Shown here: positions 1 to 7,847 of the stretch, piece after piece
Numbering within the stretch: position 1 is the first letter of the stretch
How the letters are laid out: each line of letters starts with the position of its first letter
Origin: Winogradskyella eximia
GTDB lineage: Bacteria > Bacteroidota > Bacteroidia > Flavobacteriales > Flavobacteriaceae
Length of the DNA stretch: 64,000 nt
Assembly: GCF_003386165.1 (NCBI RefSeq)
Contig: NZ_QRDV01000001.1
Location: forward strand, 434,001 to 498,000
Direction: 5' to 3'
Notes under the pieces: model-generated
What the model was told of the DNA's origin: nothing
Databases searched by the model: none
What the model saw: only the letters and a program-made list of their open reading frames with translations
Program-made: the position numbers and the translations under genes

Positions 1-2
1 CT

Positions 3-815
3 GGTGTTGATACATTAGACCCATCTGAAGATTTTGATTTTTCTGCATATGATGGTGAAACTATTAATATTGCTTTTAAGTATGAATCTACAGATACTGA
101 TGCTGGTCGTTGGAGAATTTCTAGTATGGTATTAAAAACAATTGGTATAACTGGTGCTACTGTAACTAAATCAGACTATTACAAATTTGATGGTGCTTCA
201 TGGAGTCTTGTAGATGATGTATATTATTTAACATCGCAAGATTATGACTCTATGGGAACGTCTTCTGGTCAGCCAGGTCAATATAATAACTTTAGTGGTT
301 CTACTGCACCATCTAATTATTTACCGCAATTTTTAAGTATTAAATATCCATTTGCTCAAGAAGAGGATGCTATCTTTATTACTTACAAATATTATGGAGG
401 TTCTAGTGTTGGTACAGTTATTAAAGGAAACTTATATACATTTGCAAATGGTAGTTGGTCACCAAGTATTTCAACTTTACAGTTTGGTTTTGAAAATGGT
501 ATTTGGGTACCAGATAATACTATAAGATATACTTTATCAAATTCTGATTATGAGTATATTGGTAATACATTGGTGAGTGATCCAGAATTCACAGATCTTG
601 TTCCAACACTTATCGATTATCATGATTATGATTATAATTGGACTGCATCTCAAGTTACATATTCACTAGGTGTTTTTCTTGAATACCTTGCGCCAAGTGC
701 AGAAGATGGACAGAAATATGCAATCACATATTTATTATATGATAATGGATTAAATGAGTTAACAGAAACGCTAATTAAGCAAAATGGTGAGTGGGTTAAG
801 TATGTTGCCCCTTAA
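3..815 (+). CDS. C-terminal part of a secreted or surface protein (5' end outside the window)
   Basis: The reading frame is open from the left edge, so the ATG at 126 is internal and the true start lies upstream. The first visible residues (GETINIAFKYES, then GRWRISS) resemble the end of a choice-of-anchor J / DUF5017-like beta-sandwich found in Bacteroidota surface lipoproteins. After it come two related modules: YKFDGASW with YYLTSQDYDSMG, and YTFANGSW with YTLSNSDYEYIG. The second module follows a stretch rich in Tyr, Asn and Asp. No type IX secretion C-terminal signal is visible; the protein ends NGEWVKYVAP. It is probably exported and anchored through its unseen N-terminus. A bidirectional hairpin follows. 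The function is not known; a polymer-binding or adhesion role is only a guess. Confidence 0.75.
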   Translation, partial: GVDTLDPSEDFDFSAYDGETINIAFKYESTDTDAGRWRISSMVLKTIGITGATVTKSDYYKFDGASWSLVDDVYYLTSQDYDSMGTSSGQPGQYNNFSGSTAPSNYLPQFLSIKYPFAQEEDAIFITYKYYGGSSVGTVIKGNLYTFANGSWSPSISTLQFGFENGIWVPDNTIRYTLSNSDYEYIGNTLVSDPEFTDLVPTLIDYHDYDYNWTASQVTYSLGVFLEYLAPSAEDGQKYAITYLLYDNGLNELTETLIKQNGEWVKYVAP

Positions 816-850
816 TACATGGTTTAAGTTTTAATTTAGCTGAAATAAAA

Positions 851-878
851 AAGCCTATCAATAATTATTGATAGGCTT
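851..878. terminator. Bidirectional intrinsic terminator
   Basis: The arms AAGCCTATCAATA and TATTGATAGGCTT surround a minimal loop. A T-run follows on the plus side and an A-run precedes, so the hairpin works on both strands. It lies between the convergent surface protein gene and gldD and can end both transcripts. Confidence 0.85.
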
Positions 879-896
879 TTTTTTATTGATTAATTT

Positions 897-1466
897 TTAA
901 TCTTTCCACTCTACGCTTTCCATAATCCTTCTAATATCCTTTTTAAGATATTCTGCAGCAGGATAAATAGAATCGTAATTAGGCTTGGCATAGAAGTAAA
1001 GCGAGCCACTTAAAAAGTGATGAATACTATCAGTAACGTAAAATTGAGATTGTGAAGCAGCATCTCCACCTACTTCATATAACATACCATAAACTTTGGT
1101 TGCTTTGTTTTCAAATGGTATGTTGAAAATTTCATCCGCTTTTATAGTGTGCTTCTGCGTAAGGTTTTGTGCATCTCGCAATAAATCATTTAAGTTATCA
1201 TCTTTAACTTCCTTGTAGGTGAGGTAAATGGTTGCGTTTAAGGAAGGATAATTAACATCAACACCATTAGTATTGGCAGAAGATTTTATGCTTTTAATTG
1301 GGTCTGCTAGCTCGTTTTTTTCAAAAGAGAATGGTAAAGGTATAGTCGCTTTTTTATAATTGGCTTTTGGATACTCTAATCTTAAATAGCCTTTTGGTTT
1401 AGGTAATGGATCATCTCCACAACTTAGCATTAATAGACTTAAAATGGGTAAAACTATTCGTTTCAT
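897..1466 (-). CDS. gldD: Gliding motility lipoprotein GldD
   Basis: This 189-residue protein has a lipoprotein signal peptide (MKRIVLPILSLLMLSC, lipobox Cys16) followed by the conserved GldD start PKPKGYLRLEYP. GldD is needed for gliding in Flavobacterium johnsoniae and is tied to type IX secretion function; it sits in the envelope as a lipoprotein. The start overlaps the stop of gldE by ATGA (1463-1466), which points to translational coupling. The order mutY-ssb-gldE-gldD is conserved in Flavobacteriaceae and supports the call. The length matches the family. Gene presence does not prove that this organism glides. Confidence 0.95.
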   Translation of the reverse strand: MKRIVLPILSLLMLSCGDDPLPKPKGYLRLEYPKANYKKATIPLPFSFEKNELADPIKSIKSSANTNGVDVNYPSLNATIYLTYKEVKDDNLNDLLRDAQNLTQKHTIKADEIFNIPFENKATKVYGMLYEVGGDAASQSQFYVTDSIHHFLSGSLYFYAKPNYDSIYPAAEYLKKDIRRIMESVEWKD

Positions 1467-2782
1467 TTTTGCTGATCTAATAAAGTGAGTTTAATTTGTT
1501 TTATGCGCTTTCGTTCTAAAGCCTCTACTGTAAAAACGTAATTTTCAAAATTTATTTTACTTCCTATTCTCGGAAATCCACCTGAAATTTCTAAAACAAA
1601 GCCAGCAAGTGTTTCTGCGTCACCTTTCTTGGCTTCAAAAAGTTCTGTGTCATTTTCAATGCCAACTATTTTATACACGTCTTTTAGAGGTGTTTTTCCT
1701 TCAAAGCTATAATTGTTGTTATTTAATTTGGTGTAAACTAAATCGTCATCATCATATTCATCACTAATATCTCCAACAATCTCTTCAATAATATCTTCAA
1801 GAGATACCAATCCAGAAGTGCCTCCGTATTCATCAACAACAACAGCGAGATGTACTTTTTTGGTCTGAAATTCTACCATTAAATCATCTAATTTCTTGTT
1901 TTCTGGTACAAAGAAAGGCTCTCGTAAAATTGTAGTCCAATCAAATGTTTTTTTATTTAAATGCGGTAATAAATCTTTCACGTAAAGAACACCTTTAATA
2001 GTATCAATGCTTTCTTCATAAACAGGGATACGAGAATAACCATTATCTATAATTTCTTTTATTATAGTTTCGTAGGGAGTGTTGATGCTTAAAGCAAACA
2101 AATCCATTCTTGGACGCATCACTTGCTTAGTATCTGTGTTTCCAAAAGACACTATGCCTTGCAGTAGTTTTTGCTCTTCTTTGGTGGTGTCTTCATCATT
2201 TGTAAGTTCTAATGCTTGAGATAATTGATCAACACTAAGATTTGAACGTTGCTTGCCAAATTTGTTTTGAATTTTGATGGTTATAAAACGCATTGGTAAA
2301 CTTAAAGGAGAAAAAACTACATCCAAAAATCTAAGTGGTCTTGCCATAAATAAAGAAAACTTAACGCTATTTCTACTGGCATAAATTTTAGGAATGATCT
2401 CACCAAATAACAATATTAAAAAGGTTGCTGAAACAACTTCTAATAAAAATCTAAAAAGCGTATTTGTAATAGTGTTAAAAAGTGTTTCACCTATGTAGGC
2501 AAATAGCAACACAACAGCGATGTTTATAAAATTATTAGCGACCAAAATTGTGGCTAATAGTTTTTTGGGACGTTCTAAAAGTGTCGCAATTATTAACATT
2601 GCAGGAGATTTGTTTTCTAAGCCTTCATCTAAGTTAGATTTGGTTAATGAAAACAATGCGACTTCTGCGCCAGAAATTAGAGCAGAACACATTAGTAAAA
2701 TAATAAGGATGATAATACTTGTTATAAATGAAGTATTAATAGCTAACAAATGAGAAATTAAAACCGTGGGTTCTGGGTCCAA
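1463..2782 (-). CDS. gldE: Gliding motility-associated membrane protein GldE (CBS/CorC family)
   Basis: The protein has 439 residues. It starts with a DUF21/CNNM-type membrane region (hydrophobic stretches near residues 15-37, 70-97 and 105-135, the last ending FGEIIPKIYA). A CBS pair follows at about 215-330 (with PRMDLFAL and VVVDEYGGTSGLVSLEDI), then a CorC_HlyC domain to the end. GldE works with GldD; the wider family handles divalent cations. The start is probably TTG at 2782: no ATG lies between the upstream in-frame stop and the membrane segment, and translation from TTG gives MDPEPTV, the usual start of flavobacterial GldE. The gene lies 20 bp after ssb and overlaps gldD. Confidence 0.92.
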   Translation of the reverse strand: MDPEPTVLISHLLAINTSFITSIIILIILLMCSALISGAEVALFSLTKSNLDEGLENKSPAMLIIATLLERPKKLLATILVANNFINIAVVLLFAYIGETLFNTITNTLFRFLLEVVSATFLILLFGEIIPKIYASRNSVKFSLFMARPLRFLDVVFSPLSLPMRFITIKIQNKFGKQRSNLSVDQLSQALELTNDEDTTKEEQKLLQGIVSFGNTDTKQVMRPRMDLFALSINTPYETIIKEIIDNGYSRIPVYEESIDTIKGVLYVKDLLPHLNKKTFDWTTILREPFFVPENKKLDDLMVEFQTKKVHLAVVVDEYGGTSGLVSLEDIIEEIVGDISDEYDDDDLVYTKLNNNNYSFEGKTPLKDVYKIVGIENDTELFEAKKGDAETLAGFVLEISGGFPRIGSKINFENYVFTVEALERKRIKQIKLTLLDQQK

Positions 2783-2802
2783 GATGTGATGATATTAAAT
2801 GG

Positions 2803-3240
2803 TTAAAATGGCAAATCATCATCGCCCTGTGGTGCTGCATTTGATGGTGCAGATGGTTGCGATTGAGGATTAGCATTTGGTTTGTTAGACTGTTGTTGAT
2901 CTGTTTTTGGAGTTAAAAAGGTGAATTCATCACATTGAATTTCTGTAGAATAGCGCTCCATGCCTTTGTCATCAGTCCATTTTCTAGTTTTTATTCTTCC
3001 TTCAATATATACTTTGTCTCCTTTAGTAAGATATTTTTCACAAATTTCAGCAGCTTTATTTCTAACCACTATATTATGCCATTCAGTATTAGTGACACGT
3101 TCGTTGGTTTGCTTATTAGTATAAGACTCACTTGTAGCTAACGGAAAACGACCAACACAATTTTTATCATCAAAATAATGCATTTTTACTTCGTCGCCTA
3201 GGTTTCCAATTAGCATTACCTTATTTAATGTTCCAGCCAT
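2803..3240 (-). CDS. ssb: Single-stranded DNA-binding protein
   Basis: The 145-residue protein has an N-terminal OB-fold (residues 1-112; MAGTLNKVMLIGNLGDEV, and EWHNIVVRNKAAEICEKYL) that binds single-stranded DNA as a tetramer. A Gln/Asn/Pro-rich linker leads to the acidic tip GDDDLPF, which recruits replication and repair partners. The gene is between mutY and gldE. A TAACTTTG box (forward 3261-3268) lies 21 bp before the ATG, so ssb-gldE-gldD may have their own promoter separate from mutY. Confidence 0.96.
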   Translation of the reverse strand: MAGTLNKVMLIGNLGDEVKMHYFDDKNCVGRFPLATSESYTNKQTNERVTNTEWHNIVVRNKAAEICEKYLTKGDKVYIEGRIKTRKWTDDKGMERYSTEIQCDEFTFLTPKTDQQQSNKPNANPQSQPSAPSNAAPQGDDDLPF

Positions 3241-3260
3241 AATAATTTTGTTTTAAGTTG

Positions 3261-3268
3261 CAAAGTTA
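3261..3268 (-). promoter_or_regulatory. Promoter -7 element of ssb
   Basis: Read on the minus strand the box is TAACTTTG, a full match to TAnnTTTG. The predicted start leaves a leader of about 10-15 nt before the ssb ATG. I see no clear TTTG at -33. Confidence 0.5.
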
Positions 3269-3341
3269 CTGTTTTTGCTATCACTACTTTAAAAGTAATA
3301 AAAAAATGTGATTTCTTTAAGGTTCTATAACCATATCGCAT

Positions 3342-4382
3342 TTAAAAATTAAAGTTATCAATAAAGTCACTTATAAGCACAGAGGTAGGATAATTAGTTA
3401 ACGAAGCAATTGCTATAGCGTTATTGGGAAGCTGATCTATATCAATAATCCAAAATTTAGTGTGTAAATGCTGGTGAGATAATTTATGTATGATATCAGT
3501 TTCATTATATAAGGAGTAATCAAAATCTTCAGTACTTAAAATTGTGTTTTCAAAATTTAAAAGATGAAATTCTTCTGGAGCTAAACTTTTTTCAGATTCA
3601 ATTAATGGAAACTGATAGAGGTTTTGCCAAATCCCTTTATTTGTACGTTTTTCGAATAATATCTGTTTACTATTATCAATACATACTAAAAAGTTATAAT
3701 ACTTATTGGTCACTTTAGTTTTCTTCAATTTTACAGGAAGCACACTCACAAGGTTCTTTTGAAGTGCTACACAACCATCTTTAAGTGGGCAAATATGGCA
3801 GTCAGGATTTTTTGGTTTGCACTGCAAGGCTCCAAATTCCATAATAGCCTGATTATAGATTGCAGGTTGTGCTTTGTCTATTAATGAAGTCGCTAAGGAT
3901 TTAAATTCTTTGATACCAATAGTAGAATTAATTGCCGTGTCTATACCAAAATAGCGAGACAGTACACGGTACACATTTCCATCTACAACAGCAGCTACTT
4001 CATTATAAGCAAAAGATGCAATGGCACTTGCAGTATAATCGCCAACTCCTTTTAATTTTAATAAGTCTTTATAATTATTAGGAAATTCGCCATTTAGTTC
4101 ATTTACAACATATTTAGCGGCAGCATGTAAATTTCTAGCTCTAGAATAATAACCTAAACCTTGCCACAATTTTAAAACCGAAGTTTCAGTTGCTTCTGCA
4201 AGATCGAAAATGGTAGGATATTGATCCACAAATGCGTCGTAATAAGGAAGGCCTTGTTTAACTTGGGTTTGTTGTAAAATGATTTCTGACAGCCAAATGT
4301 AATAAGGGTTTTTAGTTTCTCTCCATGGGAGTTGTCTCTTGTTATTTGAATACCAGTAAATTAGTTGAAATTTGAAGTTCAT
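3342..4382 (-). CDS. mutY: A/G-specific adenine glycosylase MutY
   Basis: The 346-residue enzyme removes adenine paired with 8-oxoguanine. Visible parts are the HhH-GPD catalytic core with LQQTQV and the helix-hairpin-helix LKGVGDYTA; the catalytic aspartate in VVDGNV; and the 4Fe-4S cluster cysteines in the spacing CX6CX2CX5C (CKPKNPDCHICPLKDGC). A NUDIX-like C-terminal domain (from about residue 225) recognises 8-oxoG. The gene is divergent from the HU gene. The order mutY-ssb-gldE-gldD is typical for the family. Confidence 0.95.
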   Translation of the reverse strand: MNFKFQLIYWYSNNKRQLPWRETKNPYYIWLSEIILQQTQVKQGLPYYDAFVDQYPTIFDLAEATETSVLKLWQGLGYYSRARNLHAAAKYVVNELNGEFPNNYKDLLKLKGVGDYTASAIASFAYNEVAAVVDGNVYRVLSRYFGIDTAINSTIGIKEFKSLATSLIDKAQPAIYNQAIMEFGALQCKPKNPDCHICPLKDGCVALQKNLVSVLPVKLKKTKVTNKYYNFLVCIDNSKQILFEKRTNKGIWQNLYQFPLIESEKSLAPEEFHLLNFENTILSTEDFDYSLYNETDIIHKLSHQHLHTKFWIIDIDQLPNNAIAIASLTNYPTSVLISDFIDNFNF

Positions 4383-4444
4383 TTGACTTTTTAAATGAGA
4401 AAGTAAAATTAATTGTTTATTGCGTTAAATTTTAATTAATTACG

Positions 4445-4477
4445 TTTGAAATATTGAAATTAAATTACCTATATTTG
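4445..4477 (+). promoter_or_regulatory. Promoter of the HU-like gene
   Basis: TTTG at 4445-4448 and TATATTTG at 4470-4477 are separated by 21 bp, an exact fit to the Bacteroidota consensus. The expected transcript start near 4484 lies downstream of the upstream in-frame start at 4454, which rules that start out and leaves a leader of about 33 nt to the ATG at 4517. Confidence 0.8.
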
Positions 4478-4516
4478 CAATCCCTTAGAATTATAGTAAC
4501 CCTAAAACTAGTAAAA

Positions 4517-4807
4517 ATGACAAAAGCCGATTTGGTAGCAAAAATATCTGATAAGTTAGGTATTGAAAAAGGTGACGTACAAGCAACTGTAGAAACCTTT
4601 ATGGAAGAAGTAAAAACATCTTTAGAAAGCGGAGATAACGTTTATTTAAGAGGTTTCGGAAGTTTCATTATTAAAACGAGAGCTGAAAAAACAGGTCGTA
4701 ATATTTCAAAAAATACTACAATAAAAATTCCTGCTCACAACATACCAGCATTTAAGCCGGCTAAAGTATTTTTAGAAGGAGTTAAATCTAATGTTGAGGT
4801 TAACTAA
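4517..4807 (+). CDS. HU/IHF family DNA-binding protein
   Basis: This 96-residue histone-like protein starts MTKADLVAKISDKLG and contains the family arm region GSFIIKTRAEKTGRN and the C-terminal motif PAFKPAKVF. It bends and packages DNA. The start at 4517 is chosen because the promoter overlaps the longer frame. The usual RNP tip of the beta-arm reads GRNISKN here, so the proline that kinks DNA is replaced by isoleucine, as I recall is common in flavobacterial members. It precedes the 29-residue basic protein gene and rng on the same strand. Confidence 0.93.
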   Translation: MTKADLVAKISDKLGIEKGDVQATVETFMEEVKTSLESGDNVYLRGFGSFIIKTRAEKTGRNISKNTTIKIPAHNIPAFKPAKVFLEGVKSNVEVN

Positions 4808-4850
4808 GAAAGCATTTAAAATATAATATTAATTAAAAGCATTATTTATT

Positions 4851-4940
4851 ATGCCAAGTGGTAAAAAAAGAAAAAGACACAAGGTAGCGACGCACAAGCG
4901 TAAAAAACGTAGACGCGCTAATCGTCATAAAAAGAAATAA
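4851..4940 (+). CDS. 29-residue highly basic protein, AURKAIP1/COX24 (mS38/bS22-like) type
   Basis: The ATG at 4851 opens a frame of 29 codons plus TAA. The product starts MPSGKKRKRHKVATHKRKK and ends NRHKKK; about two thirds of its residues are Lys, Arg or His. This matches the pattern of the AURKAIP1/COX24 domain, which in mitochondria is ribosomal protein mS38 and in mycobacteria is bS22, so a ribosome-bound role is likely. The gene sits 43 bp after the HU gene and 174 bp before rng. The overlapping minus-strand frame at 4842-5060 is a shadow. Confidence 0.8.
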   Translation: MPSGKKRKRHKVATHKRKKRRRANRHKKK

Positions 4941-5114
4941 ATTGTTAAAAGTAGTTTTTAAAACTACTTTTTTCAGTTTTAAAGAAACGTTCTTTGATAT
5001 AGAATCAGGAGTATTTAATAGAGTACACCTAGATTTGTTGGATATTACATCCTGTGTCAAATAATTTAGTAAAATCCATCTATCTCAATTAAGAGTTAGA
5101 TATAAATTAACATC

Positions 5115-6659
5115 ATGAACAAAGAATTAATCGTAAGATCGAGTTCAGATATTGTTGATTTTGCCTTATTAAAAGATGGAAAACTTATTGAATTACATAA
5201 AGACGAAGAGGATAATGACTTTGCGGTAGGTGATATTTTTATTGCCAAAATCCGTAAAGTTATGCCTGGTCTAAACGCTGCGTTTGTAAACGTAGGGTAT
5301 GAGAAAGATGGTTTTTTACACTATCATGATCTTGGACCACAATTACCTTCTCTTTTAAAATTCATTAAACGTGTAAGCACAGGGAAATTAAAAGACTATA
5401 CTCTAAAAGACTTTCCTCTAGAAAAGGATTTGGATAAGCATGGCAAAATTGCAAACGCCATTAAGTCTAATCAATCCATTTTAGTACAAGTAGTTAAAGA
5501 GCCAATTTCCACAAAGGGACCTCGCATTAGTTCAGAATTGTCTATTGCTGGTAGATACATTGTCTTAGTACCTTTTTCTAATCGTATTTCAATTTCACAA
5601 AAAATTGAATCACAAGAAGAGAAAGACCGCTTAAAAAGACTTGTTAAAAGTATCACTCCTAAAGGATTTGGAGTTATTATTCGTACCGTAGCAGAAGGCA
5701 AAAAAGTTGCCGAGCTCGATAGTGATTTACAGAATTTGCTGGATCGATGGACAGCAATGTGTAAAAAGTTGTACAAAGCACATCACCCTACTAAAGTACT
5801 GGGAGAAATGAACAAAGCATCCTCAATTTTGAGAGATATTTTTAATGATTCATTTTCAGGTATTGTTGTAGATGATGAAGAAATGTACCTACAAGTAAAA
5901 GATTATGTGCATCAAATTGCACCAAACAAAGAATCTATAGTGAAGTACTATAAAAATGGTGTTCCAATTTTCGAAAAATTTGGCATAGAACGTCAAATTA
6001 AAACATCATTTGGTCGTACAGTATCTATGGCAAGAGGAGCTTATTTGGTAATTGAACATACCGAAGCCCTTCATGTTGTTGATGTTAACAGTGGTAATCG
6101 CTCTAATAAAGAGAAGAATCAAGAAGATACCGCTTTAGAAGTCAACATGATCTCAGCTCAAGAGATTGCACGCCAATTACGTTTACGTGATATGGGTGGA
6201 ATTATCGTTATCGATTTTATCGATATGGGAAAAGCCGAGAACAGAAAAACGCTTTACAATTATCTTAGAGATGAGATGAAAGACGATAAAGCAAAGCATA
6301 AAATATTGCCGCCGAGTAAGTTTGGTTTAGTACAAATTACCAGACAACGCGTTAGGCCAGAACGCAATATTAAAACGAAAGAAGAAAATCCTAACTTAAT
6401 AGGAGGAGATGAAATCGAAGCACCAATTAAAGTGGTGGAACGCATAAATCAAGACCTAGAGCGCATTTTCAAAAAAGACTTTAAAAAGGTAACACTTAAT
6501 ACACACCCTTTTATAGCAGCCTTTTTAACCAAAGGGTTTCCATCAGTACGTTCAAAGTGGTTTTTTGAACACAAAAAATGGGTAAAAGTTTTACCTAGAG
6601 ATGCTTACACTTATCTTGAATATCATTTTTTTGACAAAAATGGTGACAAAATCAAATAA
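5115..6659 (+). CDS. rng: Ribonuclease G/E family endoribonuclease
   Basis: The 514-residue RNase matures rRNA and decays mRNA. An S1 domain covers about residues 37-130 (GDIFIAKIRKVMPGLNAAFVNVG). The catalytic RNase E/G region carries the metal-binding aspartates in VVDVNSGNR and in GGIIVIDFIDM. The zinc-link CPxC motif of E. coli RNase E/G is absent: the matching stretch after QITRQRVRPERN has no cysteine, so dimer contacts must differ. It is followed by a strong bidirectional terminator. The HU-small basic protein-rng order links it with ribosome and nucleoid functions. Confidence 0.95.
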   Translation: MNKELIVRSSSDIVDFALLKDGKLIELHKDEEDNDFAVGDIFIAKIRKVMPGLNAAFVNVGYEKDGFLHYHDLGPQLPSLLKFIKRVSTGKLKDYTLKDFPLEKDLDKHGKIANAIKSNQSILVQVVKEPISTKGPRISSELSIAGRYIVLVPFSNRISISQKIESQEEKDRLKRLVKSITPKGFGVIIRTVAEGKKVAELDSDLQNLLDRWTAMCKKLYKAHHPTKVLGEMNKASSILRDIFNDSFSGIVVDDEEMYLQVKDYVHQIAPNKESIVKYYKNGVPIFEKFGIERQIKTSFGRTVSMARGAYLVIEHTEALHVVDVNSGNRSNKEKNQEDTALEVNMISAQEIARQLRLRDMGGIIVIDFIDMGKAENRKTLYNYLRDEMKDDKAKHKILPPSKFGLVQITRQRVRPERNIKTKEENPNLIGGDEIEAPIKVVERINQDLERIFKKDFKKVTLNTHPFIAAFLTKGFPSVRSKWFFEHKKWVKVLPRDAYTYLEYHFFDKNGDKIK

Positions 6660-6670
6660 TATCTATTAGA

Positions 6671-6701
6671 AAAGCCCAACTGAAAATTTCAGTTGGGCTT
6701 T
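6671..6701. terminator. Bidirectional terminator after rng
   Basis: AAGCCCAACTGAAA pairs with TTTCAGTTGGGCTT across one central base, with T-tracts available on both strands. It ends rng and, on the minus strand, the 35-residue gene at 6725-6832. Its core (CCCAACTGAAA) recurs in the terminators at 6978 and, with one change, at 63820. Confidence 0.85.
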
Positions 6702-6724
6702 TTGTTTTTAAAATATGTTTGGTT

Positions 6725-6832
6725 TTATTTATAACGTCTTTTAGTATTCCAAACCATTGAATTGGCAAAACCAAATTTCAATGTTTTTGTACCTACTTTA
6801 CTTTCTGTTTTTATCCTACTACTTGTTTTCAT
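6725..6832 (-). CDS. Unrecognised 35-residue basic protein
   Basis: An ATG at 6832 opens 35 codons ending in TAA. The product begins MKTSSRIKTESKVGTKTLK, continues FGFANSMVWN and ends TKRRYK; it has 9 Lys/Arg against 1 Glu in the first 20 residues or so and no signal peptide or membrane segment. A TAAATTTG promoter box lies about 30 bp upstream and a terminator hairpin lies 24 bp downstream, so it looks like a complete one-gene unit. Size, charge and setting next to the HU-bS22-like-RNase G block suggest a small ribosome-associated or RNA-binding protein, but I do not recognise the family. It is too short for most gene finders. Confidence 0.6.
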   Translation of the reverse strand: MKTSSRIKTESKVGTKTLKFGFANSMVWNTKRRYK

Positions 6833-6861
6833 AACTTATTTACTTTTCTTTTTTCGAGGTG

Positions 6862-6895
6862 CAAATTTACGTTAGGTATAAGCATTTGAAAACAA
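6862..6895 (-). promoter_or_regulatory. Promoter of the 35-residue gene
   Basis: On the minus strand TAAATTTG (forward 6862-6869) matches the -7 consensus fully, and TTG (forward 6893-6895) lies 23 bp upstream. The predicted start leaves a leader of about 23 nt, rich in A, before the ATG at 6832. Confidence 0.5.
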
Positions 6896-6977
6896 CAGAC
6901 TTAATACATTTGTGTGCTAAATTAACCTTATTTTGTTTTTTTTGACAAAAAACAAGATAAAATAAAATATCTCATAA

Positions 6978-7010
6978 AAAATCCCAACTGAAATTTTCAG
7001 TTGGGATTTT
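6978..7010 (-). terminator. Terminator of the Bax-inhibitor-1 gene
   Basis: AAAATCCCAACTGAAA and TTTCAGTTGGGATTTT form a near-perfect stem around one base. It sits 20 bp after the stop at 7031. The stem core repeats the rng terminator. The rest of 6660-7030 is explained by the 35-residue gene, its promoter and the two hairpins. Confidence 0.8.
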
Positions 7011-7030
7011 ATTTTATATCTCATTATAGA

Positions 7031-7738
7031 TTAATCTCTAGACATAAAGATTCTAAGAATATACCAAAATAATAGCATTAACGATGCAAATAAACCTAAT
7101 GCTGCTGGAATATAGTCTTCAACACCATATTTATTTATCAAATTAGAGGTCTGGTATAAAATTGAGCCGCCAGCTAATAGACACATACCTACTGAGAACC
7201 ACAAGCCTAAGTCAAAACCAAATAGAGTACCAGCTACTATTAAACCAATAGCAATAAAGAAACCTATAGTTAACCCAGTTTTTAAGAACGAAAAATCTTT
7301 CTTGGTAAATATAACCACAGTAGATAAACCTGTAAATAATGCCAAGGTTACAATTGAGGCTTGATAAAGAGTTTCTGAACCAGAAGGACCCATTAGTGTT
7401 GTAACCATATATAACATTGGTACAAAGATTAAAGCTTCAAAAAATATATAAATACCATAGGCTAAATATTGTGTATTCTTATCAGAAGATTTCATAGCCA
7501 TTCCTTCAGCATAGTTTGTCGCTAGCATAAACCCACCAAGTAACAATAACCATTTATAACCTTGGGTCATTGATAACATAAAATTCACTACAGTTTCACT
7601 TTGTAGTAAAAGGTATTCAAAAAGTACAAAAACTAAAACACCACCTGCAACATGCGAATAGGTTTTCTTATAAAAAGCAGCACGTTCTACTTCAGACAAG
7701 CTGTTAATCATTATTTTTTCTGGGAATTGATTTTCCAT
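7031..7738 (-). CDS. Bax inhibitor-1/YccA family membrane protein
   Basis: The 235-residue protein has seven strongly hydrophobic segments, from about residue 30 (GGVLVFVLFEYLLL) to the end (LGLFASLMLLFWYILRIF), with the C-terminal tail ending RIFMSRD. This is the fold of the BI-1/YccA/YetJ family; YetJ is a pH-sensitive calcium leak, and YccA modulates FtsH. The start MENQFPEKIMINSL is plausible. It has its own terminator and lies 109 bp from the metallopeptidase gene. The substrate here is not known. Confidence 0.88.
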   Translation of the reverse strand: MENQFPEKIMINSLSEVERAAFYKKTYSHVAGGVLVFVLFEYLLLQSETVVNFMLSMTQGYKWLLLLGGFMLATNYAEGMAMKSSDKNTQYLAYGIYIFFEALIFVPMLYMVTTLMGPSGSETLYQASIVTLALFTGLSTVVIFTKKDFSFLKTGLTIGFFIAIGLIVAGTLFGFDLGLWFSVGMCLLAGGSILYQTSNLINKYGVEDYIPAALGLFASLMLLFWYILRIFMSRD

Positions 7739-7801
7739 TTTAGATTTTAGAATTGGTTAGTTTAACTAATGTAAATATTTTCAGTTGTAATTCAAATAAA
7801 A

Positions 7802-7825
7802 AAAGCTCCGATTACTCAGAGCTTT
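7802..7825 (-). terminator. Terminator of the zinc peptidase gene
   Basis: AAAGCTC and GAGCTTT form a 7-bp stem around a 10-nt loop. On the minus strand a run of seven T follows. It lies 22 bp after the peptidase stop. Confidence 0.7.
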
Positions 7826-7847
7826 AGTTGTATTTGTGTTTAAGTTA

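Noticed and set aside
4842..5060. 72-codon minus-strand frame over the small basic gene
   Set aside because: It is antisense to the 29-residue basic protein gene, has no promoter, and contains no recognisable domain.
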